From SZUA-442 sp963759175 (GTDB taxonomy: Bacteria; Actinomycetota; Acidimicrobiia; Spongiisociales; UBA5794): DNA of 64,000 nucleotides. The notes under the pieces are model-generated. The model did not search any database, was not told where the DNA came from, and saw only the letters and a list, made by a program, of their open reading frames with translations. Made by a program: the position numbers and the translations under genes. Numbering within the stretch: the stretch's first letter is position 1; every line of letters starts with the position of its first letter. The stretch covers positions 359,310 through 423,309 of the forward strand of contig CAVWXP010000007.1 of NCBI GenBank assembly GCA_963759175.1. Reading direction: 5' to 3'. Of the stretch, positions 17,218 through 26,043 are shown piece by piece.

Positions 17218-18703
17218 ATGGACACCGTCTGGATACTTGGAGATCAACTGAATCGGCGGATCAGCAGTCTGGAGGGTCGGTCACCCGCGGACACGCGAAT
17301 CCTGTTCGTCGAGAGCGCAGCGAAGATCCGGTCCAAGCGGTACCACCGCCAACGGGTCCACCTCGTCATCGCAGCCATGCGGCGGTTCGCCACGGAACTC
17401 GAGCAGGAGGGTTTCGAGGTCGACTACCGGATCGCGGACAACTTCGACGCCGGCGTGGATGCCCATCGCCGCGAGTACGAGCCTGCCACGGTCGTCTCCA
17501 TGGAACCGATGTCCTACGACATGCACCAGCGGCTACGCCGCATGGGCGTCACGATCACGCCGTCGAACCAATTCCTCTGCCACTACGCCGACTTCGCCGA
17601 ACTGGGCTGCTGATCGCCCGCGCCTGGTGCTGGAGGACTTCTATCGCATGCAGAGGAAGCAACTCGGATACCTGATGGACGACGACGAACCAGCCGGCGG
17701 AGCCTGGAACTTCGATGCGGAGAACCGGCAACGGCCGCCACGAGACGGGCGGGATTGGCCGGAGCCCATTCGCAGCCAGCTCGACGACCTCGACGCCGAG
17801 ATCATCGCCGCATTGCCGGATTCGGCGGTCGGTGCCGAGCCGGACGGGACGTGGGGCACGACCCGGGCGGAGGCCCTCGAGCGGCTCCATCATGTCGTCG
17901 AGCACGTCCTGCCGATCTTCGGACCCCACGAGGACGCGATGCTCGCTGGCGAGTGGTCGATGGGCCATTCGCTGCTCAGCCCCTATCTGAATCTCGGCCT
18001 GCTCTATCCCGACGAGGTCTGCGATGCGGTTGAGGCTGCCTACAGGGAGGGAACGATCCCCATCGCCTCCGCAGAGGGATTCATCCGCCAGATCATCGGA
18101 TGGAGGGAATACGTGTGGGGTGTCTACTGGCTCTGGATGCCCGAGTACGTCACCATGAACGAGCTGGGTGCCCATCGATCACTGCCGCCACTGTTCCATT
18201 CCGGCGAGACGGACATGCGGTGCGTGCGTCACGCACTGGAATCCGTTCACGATCACGGGTACGCCCACCACATCCAACGTCTCATGGTGCTGGGCAATCT
18301 GGCGCTGCTCACCGGAACCACCCCGCAGGCGATGGTCGAATGGATGTGGGCGTCGTTCGTGGACGGCGCGGAGTGGGTCATGCTCCCGAATGTCCTCGGC
18401 ATGAGCCTGTATGCAGATGGCGGCATGATGGCGACCAAGCCCTACGCAGCCGGCGGCAACTACATCAACACGATGAGCGACTACTGCAGCGACTGCCGAT
18501 TCGATCCGCGCAAGCGAGTGGGTCCGGATGCCTGTCCGTTCACGACGCTGTATTGGAACTTCCTCGAAGGCAACCGGGAAGCGTTGACGGGCAACCATCG
18601 CATGGCGCGCCAGCTTGCTGCAGCGAACCGCCTCGGCGACATGGAGGCCGTTCGGGAGCACGCCGTCGTGCTACTGAATGCCCTCGACTCGGGAGAGCTG
18701 TAG
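17218..18703 (+). pseudogene. Deoxyribodipyrimidine photolyase-related (FeS-BCP type) protein, one frame break
   Basis: Encodes a light-dependent DNA repair or photoreceptor protein of the FeS bacterial cryptochrome/photolyase group. The N-terminal Rossmann part (TVWILGDQLN, EPMSYDMHQRLRRMG) reads from ATG 17218 to a TGA at 17613. The rest (QWNF-like AGGAWNFDAENRQ, the FAD-binding helices, and SDYCSDCRFDPRKRVGPDACPF with clustered Cys for a 4Fe-4S cluster) continues in the next frame to 18703. Removing one base near 17602-17606 restores a continuous protein of about 494 residues, the family's usual length, reading FAE(W/L)AADRPRL across the join. Either a recent inactivation or a sequence error. 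The stop is followed by a convergent sigma-factor gene. Confidence 0.85.
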
Positions 18704-18732
18704 GACCGAGGATGTGGACCCCTCGCCTGCAA

Positions 18733-19965
18733 TCACTGCGTCCGAGATTGCAGGGCTGCGCTTCCCTCTTCGTAGCGACGTTCGAGCAACCGGCGATCGC
18801 CGTCGTTCATGACGCAGGAGAGGGCGCGCTCGAGGCACGCGACTGATGCTGGATGCTCGCCGATGCGCGCGTGCATCTCGGCCCTCGTCGACCAGTACAG
18901 GTGCCAATGCTGCATCTCTGCAACGTCGGCGACGTCGTCCAGGAGGGCGAGACCGTCGGACGGTCGCCCGGCGTGGGCGACGGCCACAGCCCGATTCACC
19001 GCCACGACCGCCGAGGGATTGATCTCGGCGAGGTCTGCATACAGGCTGGCGATGCGGTGCCAGTCCGTGGCGTCGAACGACGACGCCGTTGCGTGCTCGA
19101 GGGCGATCGACGCCTGGACGCCGTACCAGCGGGCGCCACCGGCACCTCCGCCTTCGACCATGATGCTGCGCGCTTGGTCGATCGCCTCCAGATCCCAGAG
19201 GCTGCGGTCCTGGTCCGCCAGCAGCACGATGTCGCCGTGGCCGTCGACTCGGGTTGCCCGTCTCGCCCAGGTGGCGAGCATGAGCGCAAGAAGTCCTCGC
19301 GCCTCGGGTTCGTCCGGCATGAGCCGCACCAACATGCGGGCGATGCGGATCGCCTCCTCGCCGAGCTCGACGCGGCCGTCAGCGGGTCCTTCGAACGCTG
19401 CATATCCAGCCGTGAACGTCACGTAGAGGACGTGGAGGACGGGAGGGAGCCGGTTCGGGAGTTCGGCATCGGACGGGACCCGGTAGGGGATGCTCGCGGC
19501 CTTGATCTTGTGCTTGGCTCGTGAGATCCGCTGCCCCACGGTGGCTTCGGGCTGGAGGACCGCGAGGGCGATCTCGCGGGTGGTGAGCTGGGAGACGGTG
19601 CGCAGGGTGAGCGCCACCTGGGAGTCCTCGGAGAGCGCCGGGTGGCAGCACGTGAAGAGCAGCCGCAGCGGGTCCGTGGGTTCTATGTCCTCATCGGGGC
19701 TCGACAACAGCTGCACGGCCTCGCGTTCCTTGTCCGTCCGCTTGGCTTCCCGCCGTATGTGGTCGAGGGCCTTGTTGCGGGCGACCTTCGTCAGCCAGGC
19801 GGCTGGGTTCTTCGGCATGCCGACACGCTGCCAGTGGTCGAGTGCGGCGACGGCTGCCTCCTGGAGGGCGTCCTCGGCGAGGGTGAAGTCACCGGTGAGA
19901 CGAATGAGGGTGGCCAGGACCTGGCCACCCTCTTCGCGAATCGTCGTCTCGACGGAGCGTCTCAC
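18733..19965 (-). CDS. ECF sigma factor, SigJ/ECF42-like with C-terminal TPR-type extension
   Basis: About 410 residues. Region 2 (LIRLTGDFTLAEDALQEAAVAALDHW, NPAAWLTKVARNKALDHIRR) and region 4 (LTLRTVSQLTTREIALAVLQPEATVGQRISRAKHKI) are followed by a long C-terminal helical domain of the DUF6596/ECF42 type. This group is characteristically encoded with a YCII/DGPF protein, as here. The GTG start at 19965 overlaps the YCII stop (GTGA), so the two are translationally coupled. No anti-sigma factor is adjacent, in keeping with ECF42 groups, in which the C-terminal domain is thought to regulate. Confidence 0.93.
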   Translation of the reverse strand: MRRSVETTIREEGGQVLATLIRLTGDFTLAEDALQEAAVAALDHWQRVGMPKNPAAWLTKVARNKALDHIRREAKRTDKEREAVQLLSSPDEDIEPTDPLRLLFTCCHPALSEDSQVALTLRTVSQLTTREIALAVLQPEATVGQRISRAKHKIKAASIPYRVPSDAELPNRLPPVLHVLYVTFTAGYAAFEGPADGRVELGEEAIRIARMLVRLMPDEPEARGLLALMLATWARRATRVDGHGDIVLLADQDRSLWDLEAIDQARSIMVEGGGAGGARWYGVQASIALEHATASSFDATDWHRIASLYADLAEINPSAVVAVNRAVAVAHAGRPSDGLALLDDVADVAEMQHWHLYWSTRAEMHARIGEHPASVACLERALSCVMNDGDRRLLERRYEEGSAALQSRTQ

Positions 19966-20327
19966 TCGCCGCCGAAGTCGATGAGGGGCCGCACTTCGAC
20001 CTGACCGTGCCAGGCACCGGGGATCTGGGCTGCCCATGCCACGGCTTCGTCGAGGTCGGCGCAGTCGAGGATGTAGAACCCGCCGAGGACGTCCTTGGCC
20101 TCGGCGAAGGGGCCATCGCTGGTGACGATGTCGCCACCCTTGCCCTTGGCTCGCACGGTGGTGGCCGTGGTCGTGTCCTGGAGGGCCTCTCCGCCGACCA
20201 GGACGCCGGCCGCTCCTGCCTTCTCCCCGAACTCGTTGTATTCGGTCATGATCTGGGCCCATTCCTCGGGGGTGCCTGTCCCTTCGGTCTCTGCGGGTGA
20301 GTAGATGAGTGCTGCGTACTTGGGCAT
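19962..20327 (-). CDS. YCII/DGPF domain protein
   Basis: About 121 residues with a ferredoxin-like YCII fold: MPKYAALIYSP at the start, the Tyr/Glu helix EEWAQIMTEYNEFGEKA, and the family-defining SDGPFAEAKDVLGGFYILD. These proteins accompany ECF42-type sigma factors; their biochemical role is not settled. ATG 20327 has AGGAG-like bases upstream (complement of GCTCCTTTC). It is the first gene of the two-gene operon with the sigma factor and is divergent from the PPOX-type gene 150 bases away. Confidence 0.92.
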   Translation of the reverse strand: MPKYAALIYSPAETEGTGTPEEWAQIMTEYNEFGEKAGAAGVLVGGEALQDTTTATTVRAKGKGGDIVTSDGPFAEAKDVLGGFYILDCADLDEAVAWAAQIPGAWHGQVEVRPLIDFGGE

Positions 20328-20477
20328 CCGAGTGCTCCTTTCGCTGGATACCTTTGCCGATACGACGAACAGGCGCCACCCGTTTCGACAACCAATCCGA
20401 GAAATCTCTCGAGGACCGCCGCTGTTCGGCGAGTACGGTTGCCCCACGCCCACCGGGACCACCCAACGAGGGACGAC

Positions 20478-20972
20478 ATGGACGCCGCAGACATCTACCT
20501 GGCCAAACCTGCCCCCGATGCCATCGAGGCACAGCTGTTCCGGCCCATCAAGGCGACGATCGGGACGTTGAACCCCGACGGGTCGATCCACCTGGCGTTC
20601 GTGATCTTCCTGTGGGAGGGCGGCAAGCTCTACTTCGAGACGGCATCGATGACCAAGAAGGCCCGCAACGCCGCTGCTCGCAGCACGGCCTCGTTCGCCA
20701 TCGAGGGCGACGGCTTCATGGCCATGGCCGAGGGTCAGGCGCGGATCATCGAAGGCGCCGAGGCCCACGCGATCAACAAGAGGTTGCGCGCCAAATATCT
20801 CACACCGGCCGCGGTGGGCACGGTCGGGGCCTCGTGGGGAGCGGTCGACGATGTCGCCGTGGAGATCACACCACGCAAGTGGCGGTCATGGTCGAGCGAT
20901 GCGCTCCACCGGATGAGTAGGGACTCGGCAGGTGACCTCGATCCCGGCGAGTGGTGGATCGAGCCCGACTGA
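20478..20972 (+). CDS. Pyridoxamine 5'-phosphate oxidase-like (FMN/F420 split-barrel) protein
   Basis: About 164 residues with a split-barrel fold: PIKATIGTLNPDGSIHLAFVIFLWEGGKLYFET, the strand with small residues and SMTKKARNAAARSTASFAIEG, matches the flavin/F420-binding order of PPOX-like proteins. Family members reduce or oxidise small substrates with FMN or F420. The cofactor cannot be told here. ATG 20478 (MDAADIYL) is preferred over an upstream ATG because GAGGGA lies 10 bases before it. It is divergent from the YCII-sigma operon. Confidence 0.82.
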   Translation: MDAADIYLAKPAPDAIEAQLFRPIKATIGTLNPDGSIHLAFVIFLWEGGKLYFETASMTKKARNAAARSTASFAIEGDGFMAMAEGQARIIEGAEAHAINKRLRAKYLTPAAVGTVGASWGAVDDVAVEITPRKWRSWSSDALHRMSRDSAGDLDPGEWWIEPD

Positions 20973-20992
20973 CATCGACCCGCAACTGGCCT

Positions 20993-21673
20993 TCAGCAGC
21001 CGATGACCGCCCGCGCCGTCGTCACCTGTGCCACGAATGCCTCGCCGTCGTCCATTGCCCCCAGGCGTTCGAGTGACATGGCGAGCGCTGCTTCCCCGCC
21101 CCCATCGCCCGCTGCGATTGCGGTGAGGGCACCAAACGCCACGGCGAGCTCTGCTTCGACGTCGGCACCGGCCGTCACGGCACACACTTCCGATGCCTCG
21201 AAGGCACGCCCGGCATCTTCATGGCCGCCCGACGTCAGCAGGTGCGCACCCAGCATCCAGTGGGCTCGCGCCAGCGGCAGGTCGCCCTTGTCGAGGTCGA
21301 TGGCGATGGCGAGGTTCGAGCGAGCCGCGTCGAGGCCGACTGCTGCCTCCGCACTGGTGATGACCACATCCGGCTCATCCCATCCCGCCCAGGTGAACGA
21401 CGCCACGTCGTAGAGCAGCCCCTTGGCAGCTGAACGCAGTTCAAAGGCGAGGGATCCATCGGCATCACCGGCCGCCGCCAGGAACCGGGACACACCGGCA
21501 TCGGCGATGGCGAGTGCGCTTGCGACATCCTTGTCGTCCCAGTACGCCGCACGCATGGCGGCCCGGTAGGCGTCGATGGCCTCGACGTCGGTCACCGCTG
21601 CGAGCGCCGCAAGCCGGGCCTGCACGTCGGGGCCATGTTCGCGACCGGAAGCAGGTTTGCCGCACGAGACCAC
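20993..21673 (-). CDS. Hypothetical alpha-helical protein
   Basis: About 226 residues, Ala-rich and acidic, with regularly spaced helices (for example WDDKDVASALAIADAGVSRFLAAAGDAD and GDLPLARAHWMLGAHLLTSGGHEDAGRAF) that resemble tetratricopeptide-type repeats. No signal peptide, membrane segment or catalytic motif is visible. I do not recognise a named family. It is convergent with the PPOX-like gene and separated by 20 bases, with no partner on its own strand. A helical scaffold role is only a guess. Confidence 0.6.
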   Translation of the reverse strand: MVSCGKPASGREHGPDVQARLAALAAVTDVEAIDAYRAAMRAAYWDDKDVASALAIADAGVSRFLAAAGDADGSLAFELRSAAKGLLYDVASFTWAGWDEPDVVITSAEAAVGLDAARSNLAIAIDLDKGDLPLARAHWMLGAHLLTSGGHEDAGRAFEASEVCAVTAGADVEAELAVAFGALTAIAAGDGGGEAALAMSLERLGAMDDGEAFVAQVTTARAVIGC

Positions 21674-21829
21674 GATTCAGGGCCCTTTCGTAGACCGACC
21701 GGAGGCGAGCCTACCGGACATCGCTCGGCCGCCTCGATCGAAAGGTGGACACTTCATCACGCACGGCGGAACGGAATCGCATAGGGTTGGCAGATCGTGG
21801 AACCGCCCAACGACCGTCCGGAGACGCCC

Positions 21830-22504
21830 ATGCCCCGCACCCAACGACACTCGACCCAGCGACCAGCCCGTGCTCGGATCGTGATCCTCGCAGTCGCGAT
21901 CCTCACGCTCGCAGCGGCGTGCAGCAGCGATTCGTCCGACGATGAACCCGCCGCCACGACCACCACCGCAGAGGGAGCGACCACAACAGCAGGTGACGAC
22001 ACGACAACGACCACCGCTGCCAGCACTGACGACGGTGGCGATTCGGGGTCGGATGCATCGGGCGACACCGAGTACGCCATCGTCACGATCGGCACCGAAA
22101 CGTACGAGGCAGACATGTCCGGCAGTCTCGCTGCATGCATCGCCCTCGGTGGTGCCGTCGGCGGTGTGGGCCAGATCATCGAACCCGGCAGCGGAACCAT
22201 CGACATGACGATTCCGCCGGAGAACTGGGAATCGAGCGCCGACGATTGGGATCCGCCGTCGATCCGCGTCGATCTCGGTGAGGATGAGAACGGCGTCCCG
22301 ATCGACTGGCGTGCCGGGGGCGAGATCGTCGAGTCGTTTCCCGATCTCGCTGGCAAGAGCCAGGTCGATAGCTTCGCCGTCGACGGCGCGACGGCGTCCG
22401 GCACGGCAACGTTCATCGACTTCTTCCAGGTCCAGATGGCCGGAACCGGCCAGGTCGACGATCCGGAACCGGTCGAGGGCACCTTCGAGATCAACTGCGG
22501 CTGA
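21830..22504 (+). CDS. Lipoprotein with Thr-rich linker
   Basis: A secreted lipoprotein of about 224 residues. The signal peptide has an Arg-rich n-region, a hydrophobic core IVILAVAILTLA and a lipobox LAAAC. An acidic and Thr-rich linker follows (TTTTAEG, TTTTTAAST), then a beta-rich domain with two Cys (SLAACIALGG and FEINCG) that could form a disulfide. I do not recognise the domain. ATG 21830 with GGAG upstream is preferred to a GTG at 21797. The linker style recurs in two other lipoprotein genes in this window. Confidence 0.7.
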   Translation: MPRTQRHSTQRPARARIVILAVAILTLAAACSSDSSDDEPAATTTTAEGATTTAGDDTTTTTAASTDDGGDSGSDASGDTEYAIVTIGTETYEADMSGSLAACIALGGAVGGVGQIIEPGSGTIDMTIPPENWESSADDWDPPSIRVDLGEDENGVPIDWRAGGEIVESFPDLAGKSQVDSFAVDGATASGTATFIDFFQVQMAGTGQVDDPEPVEGTFEINCG

Positions 22505-22586
22505 ACGCTCGCTGCATGTGCGGGCGCCGTCGACCCGGTTTCACAGCCGGCTTCCGACGGTGCCTGCGATGACATAGGCTGAGGTC

Positions 22587-23549
22587 ATGGAACCTCGCAT
22601 CGACACGTTGTTGCTGCTTGCGCTTCCCGCCTCGGGGAAGTCCGAGCTGCGTCGGTATCTGGCGTCCGTCGATCCGGAGGTCGCCGCAGTGGACTTCGGT
22701 CTGGGTCCGACCGTGCAGCTCGATGACTACCCGTACGTCCATCTCATGCGGAGGGTCAGCGAGGAGGTGCGGCGTCTCGATGCACCTCCGGTGTTCTTCG
22801 CTGCCCACGATCAGCCGTTCCTCGACGGCAGGGATTGGGCGACACTCATCGCCCTGGTGAACGAGGACTACGCCGCCCTCGGCACCGCACCTGGCGTGGC
22901 AGACCATCCGACGGCGTGGCTCGTCGACCGCTTCGACCGGGCAGGGAGCGTCGCAGGCATCGAGACACGACTGGGTGTTCTCCCGCAACCCGTGCTCGAC
23001 GCCATGGCCCTCGAACTCGACGACGAGGTCGCCTCGTTCGCCCGGGAGCGCACAGCCACCTTGGCGAGCTACGAACCGGGGATATCGACGGTGGTGATCG
23101 AGTTCGCCCGTGGAGGCCCTGAGGGGACCGAGCCGCCACTGCCGGAACCCCACGGGTACGCGTACTCGCTTCGGTTCCTGTCCGATGCGATCATCGGGCG
23201 AGCCTCGGCCCTCCACGTGTGGGTGACTCCCGAGGAGAGCCGACGTCGCAACGTCGAACGGGCCAAGCCCGGACCCGATGGCGATGCGTCCATCCTCCAC
23301 CACGGCGTCCCCGAGGTGGTGATGCGTGGCGACTACGGCGTCGACGACTTCCCATGGCTCCTCCACCAGGGAGGCGGCGCGACCATCGAGGTCATACGTG
23401 CCGACGGCACCGTTCGCATCCCGGCGGCGGTGTTCGACAATCGCACGGACCACACATCGTTCCTCCGAGCCGACCCCTCGGAGTGGGACCCAACCCAGGT
23501 CGCCAACCTGCACGCCGAACTCGAGACAGCCTTCACCACCCTCCGCTGA
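22587..23549 (+). CDS. P-loop NTPase-like hypothetical protein
   Basis: About 320 residues. Near the N terminus LLLALPASGKSELRRYL fits a Walker A loop ((A/G)-x4-G-K-S) on a typical beta-strand, so nucleotide binding is likely. Later segments include YSLRFLSDAIIGRASALHVWVTPEESRRRN, reminiscent of the lid region of small-molecule kinases, and a conserved-looking GVPEVVMRGDYGVDDFPWL. No close family is recognised. It is the last gene before the hairpin array, whose first palindrome begins five bases after the stop and may help end its transcript. Confidence 0.65.
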   Translation: MEPRIDTLLLLALPASGKSELRRYLASVDPEVAAVDFGLGPTVQLDDYPYVHLMRRVSEEVRRLDAPPVFFAAHDQPFLDGRDWATLIALVNEDYAALGTAPGVADHPTAWLVDRFDRAGSVAGIETRLGVLPQPVLDAMALELDDEVASFARERTATLASYEPGISTVVIEFARGGPEGTEPPLPEPHGYAYSLRFLSDAIIGRASALHVWVTPEESRRRNVERAKPGPDGDASILHHGVPEVVMRGDYGVDDFPWLLHQGGGATIEVIRADGTVRIPAAVFDNRTDHTSFLRADPSEWDPTQVANLHAELETAFTTLR

Positions 23550-23553
23550 CTCG

Positions 23554-24231
23554 GTCCCCCTTTCAAGGGGGACGGGCGAACGAAGAGAGCCAGGGGGATC
23601 GTCGAACGTGATCGGCGTGAATCTTCGCGTCTGCCGATCCCCCTGCATCGTCGCTGCGCTCCTCTGCCGTCCCCCTTCAAAGGGGGACCGAAGATGGCGT
23701 CGCGTCAGTCCCCCTTTCAAGGGGGACGGGCGAGCCTGCGAGCCAGGGGGATTGCCGCACGCAACCAGGCGTGAGTCTTCGCGCGTCTGCCGATCCCCCT
23801 GCATCGTCGCTGCGCTCCTCTGCCGTCCCCCTTCAAAGGGGGACCGAAGATGCCGGCCGTGGTTTCAGTCCCCCTTTCAAGGGGGACGGGCGAACGAAGA
23901 GAGCCAGGGGGATCGCCGCACGCGACCAGGCTGAGCCTTCGCGCGTCTGCTGATCCCCCTGCATCGTCGCTGCGCTCCTCTGCCGTCCCCCTTCAAAGGG
24001 GGACCGAAGATGCCGTCGTGTTCAGTCCCCCTTTCAAGGGGGACGGGCGAGCCTGCGAGCCAGGGGGATTGCCGCACGCAACCAGGCTGAGCCTTCGCGC
24101 GTCTGCCGATCCCCCTGCATCGTCGCTGCGCTCCTCTGCCGTCCCCCTTCAAAGGGGGACCGAAGATGACGCAGCGTCAGTCCCCCTTTCAAGGGGGACG
24201 GGCGAACGAAGAGAGCCAGGGGGATTGCCGT
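23554..24231. repeat. BIME-like array of alternating inverted hairpin elements
   Basis: Four full units of 154-160 bases plus a partial fifth. Each unit starts with the palindrome GTCCCCCTTTCAAGGGGGAC (starts at 23554, 23708, 23868, 24025 and 24180), runs through GAGCCAGGGGGAT, and then has an inverted relative, GATCCCCCTGCATCGTCG...GTCCCCCTTCAAAGGGGGAC (ending near 23688, 23844, 24004 and 24160). The second half, read in reverse, is a diverged copy of the first, so the array alternates two orientations of one 50-70 base element, as in bacterial interspersed mosaic elements. Short open frames across it are repeat translations, not genes. It lies between two convergent genes. Confidence 0.9.
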
Positions 24232-24241
24232 GGGGTTGTCG

Positions 24242-25921
24242 TCAGGCCGGAGGGGCGTCGCCTTGTACCTCCGGGACGGCGTCGGCATACCGGATGTCGG
24301 GGAGACGCAGCGACATGAGGAATCCTGCGAGCACGAATCCGACGGCGACGAGACCCGTCGTGCGCGCTGCATCGGCGAATGCCACGGAGATGGCTTCGAC
24401 GACGGGCTCCGATCCCGGCTGCTCGGCGATTCCCGGCAACGCTTGACCAGCCGAACCATCGATCGCCTCGACGATCCGTTCAATGGTGTCAGGAGGTAGG
24501 CCCGGTATCTGGGACAGTTGCTCCTGGGTCCCCGTGCGCAGTCCGGCCGCGAGGATGGTTCCCAGCAAGGCGATACCCACGGCTGCACCTACCTGCCGGA
24601 AGGTCGACTGCATCCCGGATGCCTGGCCGGATTCCCTCGGCGGGATCTCGGACAGGATCACACTGGTCAGCTGGGCGCTGGCGAGTCCGACACCGACGCC
24701 GTAGATGAAGAGGGCTGGAACGAACGCCAACCCGTTCCGATCGGGAGAGAACAGCAGTGCCACGATCGTGATGCCGACCGCTTCGAGTGCCATGCCTGCG
24801 GATACGACGCGGCGCGGTCCGATACGTGTGGCGAGGACGCCTGCGGTGGGTCCACCCACGAACGCACCGATGGCAAGCGCCAACAGCACGAGGCCCGTCT
24901 GGAATGCCGAGTAGCCGAAGACCGCCTGCACGAAGAGCGGGAAGACGAATATCAGGCCGAATTCGCCGAGGCCAAGGATCGACACGGTCGCGTTGCCGAG
25001 GGAGAAGGTTCGGAACCGGAACAGCGACAGATCGAACAGAACGGGCTTCCCGCGCTTGGCCCGCACACGTTCATTGAGGGTGAAGCCGATGAGCAGCACG
25101 ATCCCGATCATCAGGGACGCGAATGCGGGCGATACCCAGTTGTCCGGCCAGTTGACGGGACCTGCAGCGAATTGCTCCGTTGCGGCGAAGAAGCCGTACT
25201 TGGGACCCTCGATCAGGGCGAACACCACTCCGGTCATGCCGAGTCCCGACAGGATGACGCCCGGGACGTCAAAGCCCCGGACGAGTTCTGTGTCCCTTGT
25301 CTCGCGAACCCACAGGTAGCTACCGATCACCACCATCACGCCGATCGGGACGTTGATGTAGAAGGCCCACCGCCAGGAGTGCGACGTGGTGAGCCATCCA
25401 CCGAGGAGGGGCCCCAGGGCCGCCATGCCACCGATGACCGAACCCCAGATACCGAACGCGATACCGCGTTCCCTGCCCTGGAACGTTGCATTGACCGTGG
25501 ACAGGGTCGCAGGGAGGATCGCAGCTGCGCCAACTCCCTGGAGGAGTCTGGCGATGATGAGCTGCGTGCCGTCGCCTGCCCGTCCGGCCAGCATGCTTGC
25601 CGCGACGAACACGATGATGCCGACGACGAACTGCCGGCGCCTCCCGTACATGTCCCCGACCTTGCCGAGGGTGATGAGAAGCGCGGCGAACACCAGGGAG
25701 TAGATCGAGTTGATCCACTCGGCGTCCGACAGGGCGAGGTCGAACTCCCTGATGATGGAGGGCAGGGCGACGTTGACGATGGTGGCGTCGACGATGATCA
25801 TCGACACGCCAAGGCTCAATACGGCCAAGCCGAACCAGCGGGTACGGGACGTGACCTTCACGGCGACCTTCTCCCCTGGGCGTCGGGATCCCACCGCCAC
25901 CAGCAGGCGCCGATGGCGCAC
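24242..25921 (-). CDS. MFS drug-efflux transporter, EmrB/QacA (DHA2, 14-helix) type
   Basis: About 559 residues with fourteen predicted helices. DHA2 motifs are clear: LDxTIVNVALP-like IIVDATIVNVALPSI in helix 1, GKVGDMYGRRR in loop 2-3 (motif A), ARLLQGVGAAAILPATLS (motif B) and GPLLGGWL with HSWRWAFYINVPIG (motif C). Expected to export toxic organic compounds by proton antiport. No regulator is adjacent on its strand. Its 3' end abuts the hairpin array. ATG 25921 is used; a GTG closer to the first helix is possible. Confidence 0.93.
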   Translation of the reverse strand: MRHRRLLVAVGSRRPGEKVAVKVTSRTRWFGLAVLSLGVSMIIVDATIVNVALPSIIREFDLALSDAEWINSIYSLVFAALLITLGKVGDMYGRRRQFVVGIIVFVAASMLAGRAGDGTQLIIARLLQGVGAAAILPATLSTVNATFQGRERGIAFGIWGSVIGGMAALGPLLGGWLTTSHSWRWAFYINVPIGVMVVIGSYLWVRETRDTELVRGFDVPGVILSGLGMTGVVFALIEGPKYGFFAATEQFAAGPVNWPDNWVSPAFASLMIGIVLLIGFTLNERVRAKRGKPVLFDLSLFRFRTFSLGNATVSILGLGEFGLIFVFPLFVQAVFGYSAFQTGLVLLALAIGAFVGGPTAGVLATRIGPRRVVSAGMALEAVGITIVALLFSPDRNGLAFVPALFIYGVGVGLASAQLTSVILSEIPPRESGQASGMQSTFRQVGAAVGIALLGTILAAGLRTGTQEQLSQIPGLPPDTIERIVEAIDGSAGQALPGIAEQPGSEPVVEAISVAFADAARTTGLVAVGFVLAGFLMSLRLPDIRYADAVPEVQGDAPPA

Positions 25922-25998
25922 CCTCCCATTCTAGGGAGCACCCCATCAGCCCGGATTCAACTGTCCGAGGGCAATCTGAGCACCGACAGGCCTCGTTC

Positions 25999-26040
25999 GG
26001 TCCCTTCTACGGGGACCGCTGAACGAAGGGCGGGGGGATT
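25999..26040. repeat. Degenerate single copy of the hairpin element
   Basis: GGTCCC...GGGACC (25999-26004 and 26012-26017), followed by GCTGAACGAAGGGCGGGGGGATT, matches in order the first half of the array units at 23.55-24.23 kb (palindrome, GAACGAAG, GGGGGATT), with several substitutions and a shorter stem. It lies between the start of the MFS gene and the stop of the next minus-strand gene. It shows the element occurs singly as well as in the array. Confidence 0.6.
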
Positions 26041-26043
26041 CGG

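Noticed and set aside
23554..24231. CRISPR-like array
   Set aside because: The repeats are 150 bases apart with near-identical content between palindromes, the halves are inverted relatives, and no cas gene is near; it is a hairpin element array.
23569..24446. Open frames through the hairpin array on both strands (peptides such as PLQRGTED or GERREPGG)
   Set aside because: They repeat with the array period and are translations of the palindromes, not genes.
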